Positions 46,976 to 57,599 of a stretch of 64,000 nt of DNA are shown here, in pieces. The position numbers and the translations under genes were made by a program. How positions within the stretch are numbered: the stretch's first letter is position 1; every line of letters begins with the position of its first letter. Under the pieces are notes generated by a model that was given only the letters and a program-made list of their open reading frames with translations, searched no databases and was not told the DNA's origin. The DNA lies in NCBI GenBank assembly GCA_030141605.1, contig JAQGDQ010000929.1, forward strand, positions 1 through 64,000. Direction: 5' to 3'. The stretch comes from Tubiluchus corallicola (taxonomy: Eukaryota; Priapulida; Priapulimorpha; Priapulimorphida; Tubiluchidae).

Positions 46976-47244
46976 ATGAGAATTTTACTTATGTACTTGT
47001 AATACCTATACATATTTTTTTCATTGTTACGACACTTTAAGTTTTTGCTATATTTTGATTTCATTTTTTTCTGATTTACAGTTGATATAGTTTTTCGATG
47101 GTTTAATTTATTATATTTTCTTTCTCGACAACTTTAGTCATTGATGCTATTATTACAACATTTCAGTTTTGTTTTTTCTTATTTACCTCTGTTTTTTTGC
47201 TTTGTTTTGAATGATTTATATTTGCCTTATAAACTAGAAAATAA

Positions 47245-48680
47245 ACTTGTGGTTTCACTAACCAAGTGTGCCGTGGCAATTTCGTCATTGCTTACGTCAG
47301 AAAGTAACCATAGTTTGTGCAATGACAGGCATCTTATCTTGCGAGTCAAGCACGTTTGCATAAGTGTTACTGCCTAAACGCATGATATCGTGAAAATGGG
47401 CTCTATGTCATACGACATCAGAAACTAACATTACAGTTCATGATCATGGTTATCACGGTACAGCTTTCTATTTGTCGGCCACGCGAATGTGACAAAAAAG
47501 GCGCCATTGCCAGTCTTAGTAGATTCACAAAGCCGCACGTAGCTTTGAAAGTTTAACGAAATTTGAGTATCCGAGGTAATTATTATTTAATCTAAGCTTT
47601 GATTTAAAAAAAGCTAATAAAAGTTTTCAATATTTTAGAACATTCTTTATTCTGAACTCGTGTTTACACAATCAGCTGGTTTTCCTTTAAATCTGCCAGT
47701 TTCATACTTTAATGAAACCAGACATATATGCCAGGCAAATAGTCATGTGCAGTCTTATTACTTCCAGGCCTGTTACAATTCATTTCCAGGTGCTGCCACC
47801 TATATCCAAATTTATGAAAGCCTGCCTACACTTTTTAGACGTATCTAAAAACGGCTCGTGCTTCTCAGATATCATTAGAAACCGGAGCACATTTTTCATA
47901 CACTATCAGGCACTTGCTTTTACTTCTCAAGTGTCACGTCACCAGTAAGAATTTTTTGAGTTGTTGTTGTTAGCCAATCGCTAGAACTACTGTTGTTCAA
48001 CTATTACACTGCATCATATATTGCTGAACATAAAAATGACATCTTTGTTATAGTTGTTGTAATCTAAACACATGTGGGGCATCGTGGCTATCAATTTTAT
48101 TTGATGTGAGAAATGGACTTTTCATTTTCTACTCTTGTTGCAAGCTTTAGGCAGGGCAAAATGTTCATTCTAAGAAAGTTTGACCTCGTTCATACGACAG
48201 AAATGGCGTTTTTCGTTGCTTTGATATGCCATGTATTTAACTCAGTTGATTGAATCCAGAAGTGTCAATCTAAACGTTGGAAGCTCAGAATCTTTCAAGG
48301 GTTTTTCTGATTTGTTTAATGGGGGATCCATGTTTAAATTAGTTAATGGGGGTAGCCCAAGCCTTTATTTTCCTTTGTACCAACTAACTCCCTGTTAGTG
48401 ATTGAATTAGAGAATGGATGGTAATCATGGATGAATATTCAATACGTTAAAACGAAGATATATGTTTCCTCGTATAAACTTCACTTGTTTTGCACATCTG
48501 CGTGGAGATGTAATTTTAGATATGCCATACAGATACACCTTGACAGTGTACATGTATAGTCACCTAGAAAAGTTAGTTCAGGTAGAGAGCTGCTTACATT
48601 TGGATGTTAAAAGCAGCCATGTTAATAAAAAGCAGTGAATAAATGTTGGTAACAACATAAAAGTGATTGTGGAGCCGACA
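47245..48680. other. No gene seen between LINE and hnRNP exons
   Basis: I searched this interval for RRM exons (RNP1/RNP2-type KxFVGG or GFGFVTF) and found none. Short frames only. Confidence 0.5.
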
Positions 48681-48813
48681 ATGGTTAGCTTGGTGTTCAA
48701 CTGCGGAGGCAACTTTGGCGGCGGATTTGGTGGTGGAGGAGGAAACATGAGTGGCAGATTTGGCGGCGGAGGTGGAAACATGGGTGGACAGATGGGGATG
48801 GGCGGTGGACAAG
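48681..48813 (+). CDS. hnRNP-like exon a: Gly-rich
   Basis: Reads GGNFGGGFGGGGGNMSGR then FGGGGGNMGGQMGMGGGQ before donor gtaggt. ATG at 48681 is in frame; an in-frame TGA lies about 45 bases upstream of it. Confidence 0.6.
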
Positions 48814-51438
48814 GTAGGTTTTATTAAATCATAATTTCGTGTACTGGGTGCTACATTAGTCGCTGTTTTTAACATGTTAATAACTTAAGCTTCATGCAAG
48901 AACTAGAAATGTGCTGACTCCCTAATTTATCTTCGACTCAAAACTTGTAAAATGAAATTTTATCCTGGCTTCTCGTAAAACGTTTCAGTTTTTTTATAAT
49001 CTAACTGTTCTGTGAAGAACCAATGCAAAGACGTGCTGATACTGTGAAGAACCAATGCAAAGACGTGCTGATACTGTGAAGAACCAATGCAAAGACGTGC
49101 TGATACTGTGAAGAACCAATGCAAAGACGTGCTGATACTGTGAAGAACCAATGCAAAGACGTGCTGATACTGTGAAGAACCAATGCAAAGACGTGCTGAT
49201 ACTGTGAAGAACCAATGCAAAGACGTGCTGATACTGTGAAGAACCAATGCAAAGACGTGCTGATACTGTGAAGAACCAATGCAAAGACGTGCTGATACTG
49301 TGAAGAACCAATGCAAAGACGTGCTGATACTGTGAAGAACCAATGCAAAGACGTGCTGATACTGTGAAGAACCAATGCAAAGACGTGCTGATACTGTAAG
49401 AACCAATGCAAAGACGGCTGATACTGTGAAGAACCAATGCAAAGACGTGCTGATACGTGAAGAACCGCAAAGACGCTGATACTGTGAAGAACCAATGCAA
49501 AGACGCTGATACTGTGAAGAACCAATGCAAAGACGCTGATACTGTGAAGAACCAATGCAAAGACGTGCTGATACTGTGAAGAACCAATGCAAAGACGTGC
49601 TGATACTGTGAAGAACCAATGCAAAGACGTGCTGATACTGTGAAGAACCAATGCAAAGACGTGCTGATACTGTGAAGAACCAATGCAAAGACGTGCTGAT
49701 ACTGTGAAGAACCAATGCAAAGACGTGCTGATACTGTGAAGAACCAATGCAAAGACGTGCTGATACTGTGAAGAACCAATGCAAAGACGTGCTGATACTG
49801 TGAAGAACCAATGCAAAGACGTGCTGATACTGTGAAGAACCAATGCAAAGACGTGCTGATACTGTGAAGAACCAATGCAAAGACGTGCTGATACTGTGAA
49901 GAACCAATGCAAAGACGTGCTGATACTGTGAAGAACCAATGCAAAGACGTGCTGATACTGTGAAGAACCAATGCAAAGACGTGCTGATACTGTGAAGAAC
50001 CAATGCAAAGACGTGCTGATACTGTGAAGAACCAATGCAAAGACGTGCTGATACTGTGAAGAACCAATGCAAAGATGTGTTGATACTGTGAAGAACCAAT
50101 GCAAAGACGTGCTGATACTGTGAAGAACCAATGCAAAGATGTGTTGATACTGTGAAGAACCAACGTAAAGACATGGTGATGATTGGCCAGAAGAACCTTA
50201 GTTAAACCTTTGTGTTGATAATGCCACTAAAGTTTAGTTACCACCTCACACTTTGAACCTTTACTCCAACTCTGCATTATTGTGGAAACAAGAGACAAAT
50301 GGGTTTCTGCATTTTTATTGCCTGAAAAATATTAAATTTCCTGAATAATAAGTCGGTATAAATCACAATTCAGTGGCTCGTATGTAAGTTACATTTGTCA
50401 AACTAGTGACTTGGTACTGAAAGGAAATTATTACCTCTGGCTAGTTACATTTGTCAAACTAGTGACTTGGTACTGAAAGGAATTTATTACAACTGGCTAG
50501 TTACATTTGTCAAACTAGTGACTTAGTATTGAAAGGAAATTATTACAACTGGCTAGTTACATTTGTCAAACTAGTGACTTGGAATTGAAAGGAATTTATT
50601 ACAACTGGCTATGTTACATTTGTCAAACTAGTAACTTGGTATTGAAAGGAAATTATTACAACTGACCACTGGCTAGCTATGTAGTGACGCTTTGCTTGCT
50701 GTGCTCCCGCTAAGCAGAAGTTTTTTTCCATTTCTAGGAGTTGGAAATTGGGGCGGCAGCGGTGGCGGTGGAGGCAACTTTGGAAACGACTATCAAAGTA
50801 ATTTTAGTGGCGGTCCAATGAGGTCATCTGGATATTCACAACGATCTACACCGTACGGCGGCGGTAGTGGTAACTGTAAGTTGAACACGATTGAATTCAA
50901 AAGTGAACCTTGTTGTGATTTTTCAGTTTCTCATTCAAGTTAGTTAGTAAGTTATTGATTTTTGAAAATATGCATTAATTATAGTAGGCGGTAGTTTTTT
51001 TTTCTGCTAAAAATGTAAAGTAATGTGGGATCTTCTGTTCTCCTGTAAGTGTAAGAACTGTCATGCTCTATCTTCTATTCTCTTGTAACTGTAAGAACTG
51101 TCATGCTCTATCTTCTATTCTCTTGTAACTGTAAGAACTGTCATGCTCTATCTTGTATTCTTCTGTAACTGTAAGAACTGTTGTGCTCTATCTTGTATTC
51201 TTCTGTAACTGTAAGAACTGTTGTGCTCTATCTTGATTTCTTCTGTAACTGTAAGAACTGTCGTGCTCTATCTTCTATTCTTCTGTAACTGTTAGCTGTA
51301 GAACTGTCATGTTCTATCTTCTATGTTTCTAAAGCCTCTTGTATTTCTTATGTCTTTTACAGTATTCTTTATGAGCATTAATAAACGTATTTTTACTCTT
51401 TAGTTGGCAGTGGTGGTGGTGGTAGCTATCGCAGATAA
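48681..51438 (+). CDS. hnRNP A/B-type glycine-rich C-terminus, 3 exons, no RRMs seen
   Basis: Exons end 48813, run 50738-50875, and 51404-51438. All introns are phase 1 with clean junctions (gtaggt/tttctag, gtaagt/ctttag). The product reads GNFGGGFGGGGGNMSGRF, then GNWGGSGGGGGNFGNDYQ, SNFSGGPMRSSGYSQRSTPY and FGSGGGGSYRR, stop. The SNFxxGPMR to RSTPY block matches the M9/PY nuclear localisation region of hnRNP A1/A2B1, recognised by transportin. The first block may begin by splicing at 48707-48708 (poor polypyrimidine tract) or at an in-frame ATG at 48681, which would give a 101-residue protein. RRM exons expected upstream are not in the window. Confidence 0.65.
49012..50165. repeat. 32-bp minisatellite, about 36 copies
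   Basis: Unit gaagaaccaatgcaaagacg plus tgctgatactgt. Very homogeneous, with a short degenerate patch at 49390-49560. Because 32 is not a multiple of 3 and the minus strand has no stop in any frame, three long overlapping minus-strand ORFs arise; they are not genes. Lies in the first visible intron of the hnRNP-like gene. Confidence 0.96.
50389..50668. repeat. 56-bp tandem repeat, 5 copies
   Basis: Units containing ttacatttgtcaaactagtg and tactgaaaggaaattattac, same intron, about 70 bp upstream of the next exon. Confidence 0.9.
50738..50875 (+). CDS. hnRNP-like exon b: Gly-rich with PY-NLS
   Basis: Acceptor tttctag, donor gtaagt, 45 codons plus split codons. Contains SNFSGGPMRSSGYSQRSTPY, an R-x2-PY type nuclear localisation signal as in hnRNP A1/A2B1. 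Confidence 0.8.
51036..51320. repeat. 40-bp tandem repeat, about 7 copies
   Basis: Units gtaagaactgtcatgctcta plus tcttctattctcttgtaact in the second intron of the hnRNP-like gene. Confidence 0.9.
51404..51438 (+). CDS. hnRNP-like exon c: C-terminus and stop
   Basis: Acceptor actctttag; reads (F)GSGGGGSYRR then TAA. The exon continues as 3' UTR to about 51475, where a donor aaaag-gtaagt suggests a spliced 3' UTR, as known for hnRNP A/B genes. Confidence 0.78.
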
Positions 51439-51866
51439 ACTGCTTCAAGCAAGTCTTTTTCCATCTTATCTAAAAGGTAAGTTTCTGCTTTGGTTGACAT
51501 ACTTTTAGCAGTTGGTCCTAGAGGTGACTTCATTTGAAAAATGTAAAATCTAATGTGTATTTTTGTTATTAACGTCTTTAGTACCAAACTATTTTGCCAA
51601 ACTTTTACATCTCTGAGTCCAGTAGAAAACGAAATTTAACTCATTTTCTTACCCTTTTGTCTAAGAATAAAAACAGAAATTATTACAATAATTTGAACAG
51701 CATAAACAATCCTATCAGTTTTTAAGAACTTTAGTTTCACATTTGCGCCAGATTGGATCAAGTAACTAAACAGGGAGAAATGCTGTTTGCAGATATTAAA
51801 CAGGTTCAATAAACGATTAGAAAGTACCAATCTTGGGAGTTACTGAAGTTTTAAAATGTGTTTTAG

Positions 51867-51972
51867 TGTGTGTGTGTGTGTGCATGTGCGTGCATGCGTA
51901 TGGGCAGGGCGGGTGTGTGTGTGTGTGTGTGTGTGTGCGTGCGTGCCTGTGGGCGGATGTGTGTGTGTGACT
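51867..51972. repeat. (GT)n microsatellite
   Basis: Interrupted GT tract with GTGC and GGGC interruptions, inside the inferred 3' UTR intron. Confidence 0.9.
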
Positions 51973-52494
51973 CAGATCAATTTTAAATTCCTTGCTGACA
52001 ATTGAAATGAACCTGTCATATTTTACATTGAATTTTTTCCCTACGTCCAAATTATTTCCTACTTTAAAGTGTTCTATGTTCTGTCTAGATAAACGTTCAT
52101 ATTTATTTTCCCCTGGCCTATCTGTAGTCACTCGTTATTGCACTAAACCGATCATTTTCATTGCGCTTATATACATGTTTTTATATTCTCTACACCGCGC
52201 TTAGTTGAGTATATTTTGAGTTTTGTCTTAATCACAAAGGTAAGCTATGCCCACCGTGAAGTCAACCGGTGTTAAAGCTTGAGATAAACAACCTTAATTT
52301 TGTATTGACAAAATATCATCAGCATCACGGCAGTAATACTCAGTAGCATGTTTGGGCATAGGTTGCTGTAGTTAGGCAGTCTAGTATTTATGTTTTTGAC
52401 AGTCAAACATTCTGACGTGCAAATTGGTTACACGGATTTGTTCAAAATTGTTTAGCTCACCAATGCATGTGAATAATGAATATATTTCTTTTAG

Positions 52495-52570
52495 GAATCT
52501 TGTTTAAAAGTGTCCATGTTCAGTGAAGAAAGCTAAGGCAGCACACAAATAAACCTGCACAGATTATAAG
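52495..52570 (+). other. Candidate 3' UTR exon with polyadenylation signal
   Basis: Starts after acceptor ttcttttag (52493-52494) and contains AATAAA at 52548-52553. Plausible terminal exon of the hnRNP-like transcript. A second AATAAA is at 53223-53228. Confidence 0.4.
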
Positions 52571-52574
52571 GCTG

Positions 52575-54530
52575 CAAGGAAATAATGTAGTACAGATACT
52601 TTAGACTACAGCAATGAATTCTAGAATTCTAGCCAGTGACAGACAAATATAAGAAGTGTGGTTGGTCTACATCTACATAAATTTGCTTGATTCCATAGCA
52701 GAGATAAGCAGTGTAAATACTTATCAGTTATGGAGGAGAGAAAAACTACAAAAACGAGGCAAAATTCGCAAGCAGATGCCTGTGTTAGACGATTTTCAAG
52801 CCTTATTGTCTTCAAGTTCCGTTAGTTTCTTAAGCCAAGCCAGTGAAGAGGTAGAACTTCAGAATACAAACGTGAAAACGATGTGAAATAGTTTTACATA
52901 CAAGGTTGAAAATGTGGACAAATTGTAATTTAGAACAAGTGGAAACAAGTGTATATTTGATTAGATTACGACATTTTATTGCATTGTATACGTGTAGTTT
53001 ATTCTTTGTTGTACATATTACTCATTATTAATTAAGCTATATTTCAATTCCACTACTGAGTTGTACGAGGTGTTGTAAAAAGTTTAGTGTGTTGTAGTGT
53101 CCTACCAATGCTGTTAATTGGATTCATGAGGATCAGTTTTACCTGAATTTGGTAGTTTTTGCTCGACAGAATTAGTGAAGTGTAACATCATTTATGCTTC
53201 TTCGTTCACAGTATTTTCAGCAATAAACTGAATTAAAAAGAATTCATTTTCAAGAAAGACTGTTCTATTCCTTTCAGCATGTAAATTAGCATTTTTAGTC
53301 GTTGTGAGAGTTTAGTCAGGCGAGTTCTGGTTGCTGGCGTATCTAGATTGACAACAGTTTATGGAAAATAGTGATTTGTTTTATAATACAATCACTTTTA
53401 GGTAATAATGTAATATTGTCCTAAAGCTAATTTTCAGGTCTTGTTTGTTCATTAAAGTTAATAAGTCAGTTTTATCTGTTAAAGACAAGTGTACATTTGT
53501 TAGGTGGTTCTGCAAGAAGTTATAATGTGGAGGAGGCAGCAATGAACCATTAGATATTAATCGTGCAACGTATAAGCATTATTTATATCTGATTTTTTTA
53601 TACAGTACACTTAAGAAAAACTAGCTTTGGTGAAGCAAAATTAGAAAGAGGTGGAAATGTTTCACTTAGTTTCTGTTCAAGCAATGAAGTAGTCATAGTT
53701 AAGCTAACATTACTTGTAGTAGAAATGCGGATGGTTTAATGAAGTTGATTTAGTAATTTCTTCACTATACTAAGGTAACTTCAAGGTAGTGTGTGGTAAA
53801 ACCTTGTTATTACGAAGTGAGAAATGCTATGACAAGACGAGCCAAGTAGTTACAGCGCAGTGGTAATCTTCTATTCTTACGAAGTTTTTAAGTAGCTAAA
53901 ATTTCTGTCTATGCTAGCCAATCAGTGAGAAGCTTACGCAACGGTTTTGGGAGAAATTCTTGAAGAACAGCTACTTAAGTTCTGGTCATGCGCAGTTGTT
54001 AGACACCGTATGAAGCATAGTGTTTGCTAAGGCAAGCAAGTTTGGTTAGAAAGTTACGTAGAATGCGCATTATAAACCAGGTAACATTTTTAACCTTTAT
54101 CTAGATATAGTTAAGAGAATTGTATTAGTCTAAGATGGGTTAAATGTGGTACACGTTTGGTTACACATAAAGTTTCGTATGATATTATGTCATTTTAGAA
54201 GCCACTTTATTATTTATTATGAGGGCTGGGGCAATAACTCCTGTTTGTGATATGTTAAGAAAGCCGAATTGTAAAACGTTGCAAGCTTGTTACTATGCCA
54301 GTGAAGGTTAGTATCTTCTGATTACTGCAACCGAGTCCTCTTTAGGCAATAAGTCAGACATGTTTTTTTGCAAAAATGACAATCTTTCTGCCATTTATTT
54401 CCTCTGTGAAGGATCAAACTGCTATTGGGGGTGTTCAAGCTGCTAGAAATCTGGTTTTCAAAGCTGTGTTTTCAAGTTGAAGTAATGAGTATTGCTTGAT
54501 CTTATATAGTTTATATAAAGAGTTCTTTTT
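52575..54530. other. No gene recognised
   Basis: AT-rich with short frames only. Could hold further 3' UTR of the hnRNP-like gene. Confidence 0.4.
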
Positions 54531-54536
54531 TTGCAG

Positions 54537-54601
54537 GTCTCACAGCTTTCGATCAGCTGATTAAAAATAACGCCTTGCTGGCCCAGTAGATGTTTGGACA
54601 G
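54537..54601 (+). other. Candidate small spliced exon
   Basis: 65 nt between a good acceptor (tttttttgcag) and a donor (gtaaat). One frame reads LTAFDQLIKNNALLAQ and stop; the product is not recognised. Could be an alternative 3' exon of the upstream gene or part of a noncoding RNA. Confidence 0.25.
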
Positions 54602-54627
54602 GTAAATAATTTTTTATGTATTCTTCA

Positions 54628-54715
54628 ATCAATCAATCAATGTATTTCACTCCAGGAATACATACAATACATCAACATACAATATTATTGAAAAAAAAGA
54701 AACAGTATAGGTAAA
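54628..54715 (-). mobile_element. Retroelement 3' end with (TTGA)n tail
   Basis: On the minus strand the sequence runs gtatgtattcctggagtgaa then atacattgattgattgattg, the form of a LINE/SINE terminus. The rest of the element is not recognisable. Confidence 0.4.
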
Positions 54716-54797
54716 AAACGTTGATGAAGTCAAATTAACCAAATAAAAGAGTTGCTGTATGATAACTTGGAAGCTTGACTTGTTAAGGTGGCAGAAA

Positions 54798-55165
54798 TGA
54801 GTGAATGAAAGAATGGTTAGGGTTAGTAGACATGATGGAATGGAAAAAATAGTAAGATTAGGGAGAGGAAGAAGGAAGGGAGGGGAGGATGAGTGAATGA
54901 AAGATTGGTTAGGGTTAGTAGACATGGTGGAATGGAAAAAATAGTAAGATTAGGGAGAGGAAGAAGGAAGGGAGGGGAGGATGAGTGAATGAAAGAATGG
55001 TTAGGGTTAGTAGACTTGATGGAATGAAAAAAAATAGTAAGATTAGAGATAAGAAGAAGGAAGGGAGGGGAGGATGAGTGAATGAAAGAATGGTTAGGGT
55101 TAGTAGAAATGATGGAATGGAAAAAATAGTAAGATTAGGGATAGGAAGAAGGAAAAGAGGAGAAG
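54798..55165. repeat. 92-bp tandem repeat, 4 copies
   Basis: Units with gagtgaatgaaagaatggtt, agggttagtagacatgatgg and a purine-rich end (gaagaaggaagggagggg). The antisense open frames are by-products. Confidence 0.92.
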
Positions 55166-55492
55166 AAACGACCACAGTGTATGTTTAATTTACATAGAGG
55201 TATATTAAAATAGCATTATAATTGATTGGAGGCCATATAATGCGACTGCATGAGACATGGAACCATTAAAATTTGTATTATAAGTATGAATCAAAAATGG
55301 TACTTTTCAAGTACTTTTTGAAACTATAAATAGTTTTGTGTATTTTTACTTGGGCACTTATTCCAGTTGTTGGGGGGCTGTGAATTTAACAAAGTATTGT
55401 ATTAGAAGCTTTGTTTAAAACTTTCTATGCTTCAAATAACATTTTGGTCTTACGTCAGATAATGCAGGGATTAATTAAGTGGTCATTTACAG

Positions 55493-55544
55493 GTGTCACA
55501 GTCACCAAGCCACTTACTGACTGATCTAATGAGTGTTTAAGCAG
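55493..55544 (+). other. Candidate small spliced exon
   Basis: 52 nt between acceptor catttacag and strong donor gcag-gtaagt. No coding assignment. Noted because it resembles 54537-54601 in size and start. Confidence 0.22.
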
Positions 55545-55630
55545 GTAAGTTAAAACTTTTTCAAGTGGTTTGTTTAACGATATCAGTGCAATGCTTTGAT
55601 GTTACAAAACGTGATGTGGAAGTTGAAATT

Positions 55631-56000
55631 GTACATTGTAGTTAAGTGCTGCCATCTATGCACTAATCCTGTTACATTCTACCAGCTGACTTACCTTCAG
55701 TGTAATTGTATGGTCCAGTGACTACATACACACTGGTCCTCTCTCTATCTTAAATTAATGGTTGTTGTGAAGCCTGTGCAACTCTGCATAGGTCAAGTTT
55801 ATTGTACATTGTAGTTAGGTGCTGCCATCTATGTGCTAGTCTTGTTACTTTCTACCAGCTGACTTACCTTCAGTATAATTGTATGGTCCAGTGACTACAT
55901 ACACACTGGTCCTCTCCCTATCTAAAATTAATGGTTGTTGTGAAGCCTGTGCAACTCTGCATAGGTCAAGTTTATTGTACATTGTAGTTAGGTGTAAAAT
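55631..56000. repeat. 173-bp direct repeat, 2.1 copies
   Basis: Begins gtacattgtagttaggtgct; the second copy differs by a few bases and a third copy starts at 55977. Confidence 0.9.
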
Positions 56001-56239
56001 CTATTCAGGAAACGTGTTTTGAATTAGATGAAATTAAACATGATTAGTGAGCAGATACGTGTATCATACATAGTTTGTTGTGCATCATTTACTTGCACCT
56101 ACATGTAGTATTTGCAGAATTTTTCGCCATTGTAAATACTTTGCGAACAGTAGGTTTCAGTGTAGTAAATGGTCTCGCTGATTTTATTAGCAATTGACTG
56201 TGGTGTTATGAAAGTAATTCTTAGTGTCTTTAATTGCAG

Positions 56240-56975
56240 GTTTTGCGAGTGTGATCAGTGAGACGTAACGGAAGCAAGTATTACTCATTGAGATAGAGCA
56301 CTTTGAAAAACTCTGCTCTTCACTCTCAGGGATTTCTGACACTGATGTTAGACTAGGATGTCTAATGCACCTGTGTTGCAGTGTCCATTCTGCCAGTGTG
56401 ATCAGTGAGACGTAACGGAAGCAAGTATTACTTATTGAGATAGAGCACTTTGAAAAACTCTGCTCTTCACTCTCAGGGATTTCTGACACTGATGTTAGAC
56501 TAGGATGTCTAATGCACCTGTGTTGCAGTGTCCATTCTGCCAGTGTGATCAGTGAGACATAACGGAAGCAAGTATTACTCATTGAGATAGAGCACTTTGA
56601 AAAACTCTGCTCTTCACACTCAAGGATTTCTGACACTGATGTTAGACTAGGATTTCTAATGCACCTGTGTTGCAGTGTCCATTCTGCCAGTGTGATCAGT
56701 GAGACGTAACGGAAGCAAGTATTACTCATTGAGATAGAGCACTTTGAAAAACTCTGCTCTTCACTCTCAGGGATTTCTGACACTGATATTAGACTGGGAT
56801 GTCTAATACACCTGTATTGCAGTGTCCATTCTGCCAGTGTGATCAGTGAGACTTAACGGAAGCAAGTATTACTCATTGAGATAGAGCACTTTGAAAAAAC
56901 TCTGCTCTTCACACTCAAGGATTTCTAACACTGGTATTACACTGGGATGTCTAATGCACCTGTGTTGCAGAGTCC
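56240..56975. repeat. 147-bp tandem repeat, 5 copies
   Basis: Starts at 56249, 56396, 56543, 56690 and 56837. Each unit contains gtgtgatcagtgagacgtaa and gagatagagcactttgaaaa. Since 147 is a multiple of 3, the minus strand has one frame repeating a 49-residue unit (SEIPESEEQSFSKCSISMSN...). I see no evidence that it is translated. Confidence 0.93.
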
Positions 56976-57050
56976 ATTGATCGTCATGGTGACGGCACAT
57001 TGTTGTCCGATCGCAGCTGTTTCCGATGTAATGAAGAAGCTTTAAGAGTC

Positions 57051-57172
57051 GGTTCCACGGCCAAGTTACTTTGAAAACACAGGTTCTCGTCTGATCACCG
57101 AAGTTAAGCAACGTAGAGCCTGGTTAGTACTTGGATGGGTGACTGCCGAGGAATACCAGGTGCTGCTGGCTT
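57051..57172 (+). pseudogene. 5S rRNA-derived sequence
   Basis: A 122-nt 5S-like sequence: diverged 5' third, then ggttctcgtctgatcaccga, agttaagcaacg (box A region), ttagtacttggatgggtgac (box C region) and ggaataccaggtgctgctgg. The fit is closest to protostome 5S genes. Single copy, with 5' divergence and mismatched ends, so a pseudogene or SINE head rather than a working 5S gene. Confidence 0.8.
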
Positions 57173-57595
57173 GCGGGATGCCCACACTGTATCTCGACAC
57201 TAGGCGGAGGAGCTGCACAAGCAGCCAACGGCTAGAGGGCGGAGGAGGTCAACTGACCCAATGGCCGTGTGTAGAGGAGTAAACCTTCCAAATCGGGAGT
57301 GGAGTCCCAAAGGCGGACCAGTGCAGCATGCTCACTGACTCCGGCAGCTCCTGCAACCAACCTGGTGCCAAACGTATCGCTCCGCTTTCCTTTGGACTAC
57401 ACCAGGGAGGAAGAGAGGGGTTCCTGTTGTCTGGGCAACTCAGGATGTCCATACACCTTGCCCAGGCGTGCGCCCTAGAGAGGCCACTCCAGTGGTTCAA
57501 GGATCGCACTGCTCAGCCACAGTCGACGCTGCAGCTCCATGAATGTGATCAATAACTGACTCTCTTAGCGCACACTCTATTGTCTTCCGAGACAG
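57173..57595 (+). repeat. GC-rich body following the 5S head
   Basis: About 420 bp markedly richer in GC than its surroundings and fused directly to the 5S-like sequence. Contains tctcgacactaggcggagga and ctgtctgggcaactc-like words. Probably the body of a 5S-derived (SINE3-type) retroelement. Open frames on both strands do not resemble known proteins. Confidence 0.5.
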
Positions 57596-57599
57596 AAGG

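Larger units (their letters stand above)
43380..47240 (+). mobile_element. Near full-length, inactive CR1/Jockey-like LINE
   Basis: Two-ORF non-LTR retrotransposon. ORF1 (43458-44173) is coiled-coil rich; ORF2 (about 44171-46975) carries a PHD-like zinc finger, an endonuclease remnant, RT and the C-terminal tail. Lesions: stop in ORF1 at 44016, deletion in the endonuclease at about 44838, stop at 45801, frameshifts near 46215, 46310 and 46645, and FADD changed to FANH in RT. The 3' boundary is uncertain because no tail repeat is visible; the end given is where AT-rich 3' UTR-like sequence stops. Confidence 0.8.

Noticed and set aside
48960-50174. Three overlapping ORFs of 376-404 codons on the minus strand
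   Set aside because: They are the three frames of a stop-free 32-bp repeat; same peptide in all, no start or domain context.
57051-57172. Functional 5S rRNA gene
   Set aside because: Box regions are good, but the 5' third is diverged, it is a single copy and it is fused to a repeat body without a terminator T-run directly after it.
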